Of a stretch of DNA of 44,862 nt, positions 43,311-44,862 are shown piece by piece. This stretch comes from CAZKRL01 sp964555295. GTDB taxonomy: Bacteria; Bacteroidota; Bacteroidia; Flavobacteriales_D; Sanyastnellaceae. Under the pieces are notes generated by a model. The model was given only the letters and a program-made list of their open reading frames with translations. It searched no databases and had not been told where the DNA came from. Where the stretch lies: positions 1 through 44,862 of the forward strand of contig CAZKRL010000023.1 of assembly GCA_964555295.1 (NCBI GenBank), in the 5' to 3' direction. Every line of letters begins with the position of its first letter. The first letter of the stretch is position 1. A program made the position numbers and the translations under genes.

Positions 43311-44561
43311 CTACCCAGCCTTCTTCGCTGCAAACATCCCATCGAGGCGTAGCTCGAGCTTGTCCATGTCCTCGCCTACTTTCTTGTCGACGATCTTGGC
43401 ATAGTGCTGCGTGGTGGCGATGCGCCGGTGGCCGAGCATTTTGGAGACGCTTTCAATCGGTACTCCGTTGCTGAGGGTGACGGTGGTGGCAAACGTGTGG
43501 CGGGCGATGTGGAAGCTGAGATCCTTCGCGATGTTGCAATGCGCTGCTATCTTCTTGAGGGCATCGTTGAGGTTTTGGTTGCTGGTAACTGGAAGTACGG
43601 ACGTCTCCGGATGAGCCGCGGATATGTCGGGATGCAGACTCTTGATGATTTCAAGCGGCAAATGCATCAACGGCACGTTGCTGTTTATGCCCGACTTCTG
43701 CCGCTTGGTGCGTATCCAGTAACGGTCGCCTTCGCGAACGATGTTATGCATGCGCAGGTTCTTCAAATCGATGTAGGCAAGCCCGGTGAAACAGGCAAAG
43801 ACAAACACCGAGCGCGCCGACTCAAGATAGCGTGTGGGTAATGGCGTAACCATGACGCGCTGCAATTCTTCTTCGTTGAGGATTTCGCGATCGACCGTGT
43901 GGATGCTGATCTTGAAGCCCATGAAGGGATCGCTCGCTGTGATATTGCGCGCCTTGGCTACCCGAAACATGGTCTTCAAGGTTTGGATGTACTTCATCGT
44001 AGTGTTGTGTCCGCACCCGCCCTTGGTGCGCATATACACTTCAAAGTCTTCCAAGAAGACAAGGCTAAGCTGATCGAAGCAGATGTCGTTGCGCTTATGG
44101 TGTTGCTGCAGGAAATTGAGCAGGTGCGTGCGGCAACGCGAATACTTCTGAATCGTTGCCTCCGTATTGCCCTGGCCCTTGAGCACCGTCTTTCGCTTGA
44201 TGACCATGTCGAACACTTCCAGGAAGGTTGGGTCGCTGTTATTGCTCATCGAGTTTTTGCGCGTGAGGCGGTCTTTAATATGCATCACACACGGGGTGCG
44301 CCCGCGAAGCATCATGTCTTGCTGCAAGTTCAAGGCATTGCGCTGCATCTGCCCCATGAGCAAGTTGAGCTTCTCATAAGCCGGATGGTGGGGTTGCACG
44401 TGGCATTTCTTCTCATCCCAATCGGCTGTTTTGATATCGACCTTCAGAGAGATTGTAGTGGTGCGATGATCGTGTGTCATGCGAAAAAAAACGGTTGACA
44501 CGTCGGTGTGGTTGCTCTTCGTTTTAATGACGAAGGACGTTTTGATAGGAGTTGTTACCAT
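43311..44561 (-). CDS. Tyrosine recombinase / integrase of a tRNA-associated element
   Basis: 416 residues from an ATG at 44561. The frame is open to 44678, but TAGCTTTG at 44579-44586 is an exact -7 box and supports the inner start. Domains are an arm-type N-terminus (MVTTPIKTSFVIKTKSN...), a SAM-like core-binding domain (about 110-215) and the catalytic domain. Active-site pieces are KRQKSGINSNVPL, HIARHTFATT (HxxR) and LGHRRIATTQHY (H and the nucleophile Tyr). Box I reads CFTGLAYIDL, with Ala where XerD-type enzymes have Arg, as in some Bacteroides element integrases. The gene looks more GC-rich than its neighbours. It sits beside a tRNA. Confidence 0.92.
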   Translation of the reverse strand: MVTTPIKTSFVIKTKSNHTDVSTVFFRMTHDHRTTTISLKVDIKTADWDEKKCHVQPHHPAYEKLNLLMGQMQRNALNLQQDMMLRGRTPCVMHIKDRLTRKNSMSNNSDPTFLEVFDMVIKRKTVLKGQGNTEATIQKYSRCRTHLLNFLQQHHKRNDICFDQLSLVFLEDFEVYMRTKGGCGHNTTMKYIQTLKTMFRVAKARNITASDPFMGFKISIHTVDREILNEEELQRVMVTPLPTRYLESARSVFVFACFTGLAYIDLKNLRMHNIVREGDRYWIRTKRQKSGINSNVPLMHLPLEIIKSLHPDISAAHPETSVLPVTSNQNLNDALKKIAAHCNIAKDLSFHIARHTFATTVTLSNGVPIESVSKMLGHRRIATTQHYAKIVDKKVGEDMDKLELRLDGMFAAKKAG

Positions 44562-44578
44562 GGTAAAATTTTGATTTT

Positions 44579-44586
44579 CAAAGCTA
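44579..44586 (-). promoter_or_regulatory. -7 promoter box of the integrase
   Basis: On the minus strand TAGCTTTG matches TAnnTTTG exactly, 17 nt before the ATG at 44561. It decides the start codon. Confidence 0.5.
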
Positions 44587-44764
44587 AAAACATTGAAAAA
44601 CAAACACTTACGCAACAACACGCAGCCAAGCGCAACCTTGCGAAATGGGCCTTTTCGCTGAAAACCCAGTAAAATCAAGGGTTTTTCGTACGTCAGTTTT
44701 ACGAAAAAAACCGTGTGTTTTTGTGCGTTTTTTGACGCTTTTTTGCGGTTTTCTCCGAAAACGA

Positions 44765-44799
44765 AAAAGGCCCGAAAACTCAGTGTTTACGGGCCTTTT
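44765..44799 (-). terminator. Terminator of the tRNA transcript
   Basis: Stem AAAAGGCCCG / CGGGCCTTTT (10 bp) with a loop of 15 nt that can pair four further bases (AAAC / GTTT). On the minus strand it lies 31 nt after the tRNA end and is followed by a T-rich run. Confidence 0.75.
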
Positions 44800-44830
44800 C
44801 GGTGTTTTGCGCAGACCTGCTAATTCGACC

Positions 44831-44862
44831 TGGCGGAGAGGGCGGGATTCGAACCCGCGATA
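44831..44862 (-). tRNA. Partial tRNA, probably tRNA-Ser (3' end)
   Basis: On the minus strand the sequence carries a T arm (GCGGG TTCGAAT CCCGC), the 3' acceptor strand CCTCTCC, G as discriminator base and an encoded CCA. G73 and the CCTCTCC acceptor fit tRNA-Ser. The anticodon and 5' half lie past the window edge, so the amino acid is not certain. Confidence 0.75.

Overview
The window comes from a member of the Bacteroidota, most likely a Flavobacteriales-type marine or freshwater bacterium. The sequence supports this with type IX secretion (T9SS) C-terminal sorting domains, Cys-rich GCTDPxACNY repeats in secreted proteins, a DUF3078 protein, an iscA-sufBCDSE operon, a DnaG without zinc ligands, promoter boxes of the TAnnTTTG type and an almost complete lack of Shine-Dalgarno sequences. 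Most of the window (1 to about 38.8 kb) reads as core chromosome. The last 6 kb, between sufE and a partial tRNA gene, look like a decayed integrative island.

Layout, left to right. 1-3275 (minus): two secreted proteins sharing the GCTDPxACNY repeat, one with a fasciclin domain (cut by the window edge) and one with a T9SS sorting domain. 3536-7222 (minus): a compact four-gene photolyase cluster (CRY-DASH, an SDR protein without the catalytic tyrosine, a 51-residue DUF2256 protein and an Fe-S (6-4) photolyase) with 2-nt spacing or 4-nt overlaps. 7379-10917 (plus): a tandem-duplicated SiaB-like protein, rpsT with its terminator, radC and a polysaccharide-deacetylase-like protein. 10878-16890 (minus): a tight lpxK-tlpA-M1 peptidase-lpxH operon that couples lipid A synthesis genes to envelope proteins. 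16923-19839 (plus): a Nif3-like protein and a coiled-coil/zinc-ribbon-family protein carrying a long histone H1-like Lys/Ala/Pro tail. 19962-27724 (plus, with one minus gene): an M16 peptidase, a short repeat protein, a DUF3078-plsC-TonB receptor cluster and dnaG. 27797-33163 (minus): a lipoprotein and a very large secreted lipase-like/beta-helix-like protein with a T9SS domain. 33425-38816 (plus): the iron-sulfur assembly operon.

From 38817 on there is an IS3-like terminal repeat, an AbiE-type toxin-antitoxin pair, a repeat protein that seems to have lost its C-terminal sorting domain, a frameshifted transposase remnant, a tyrosine recombinase and the 3' end of a probable tRNA-Ser, which is the usual arrangement of an element integrated at a tRNA.

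The most notable observations are: the photolyase operon and its atypical SDR; parallel loss of all four zinc ligands in DnaG and in the zinc-ribbon protein; a possible second, internal start in the histone-like fusion; palindromes in the promoter regions of the suf and abiE operons; a 28-bp near-perfect palindrome in the island; and a duplicated SiaB fold. No CRISPR array or complete insertion sequence was seen. All calls are by reading alone; no database search was run.
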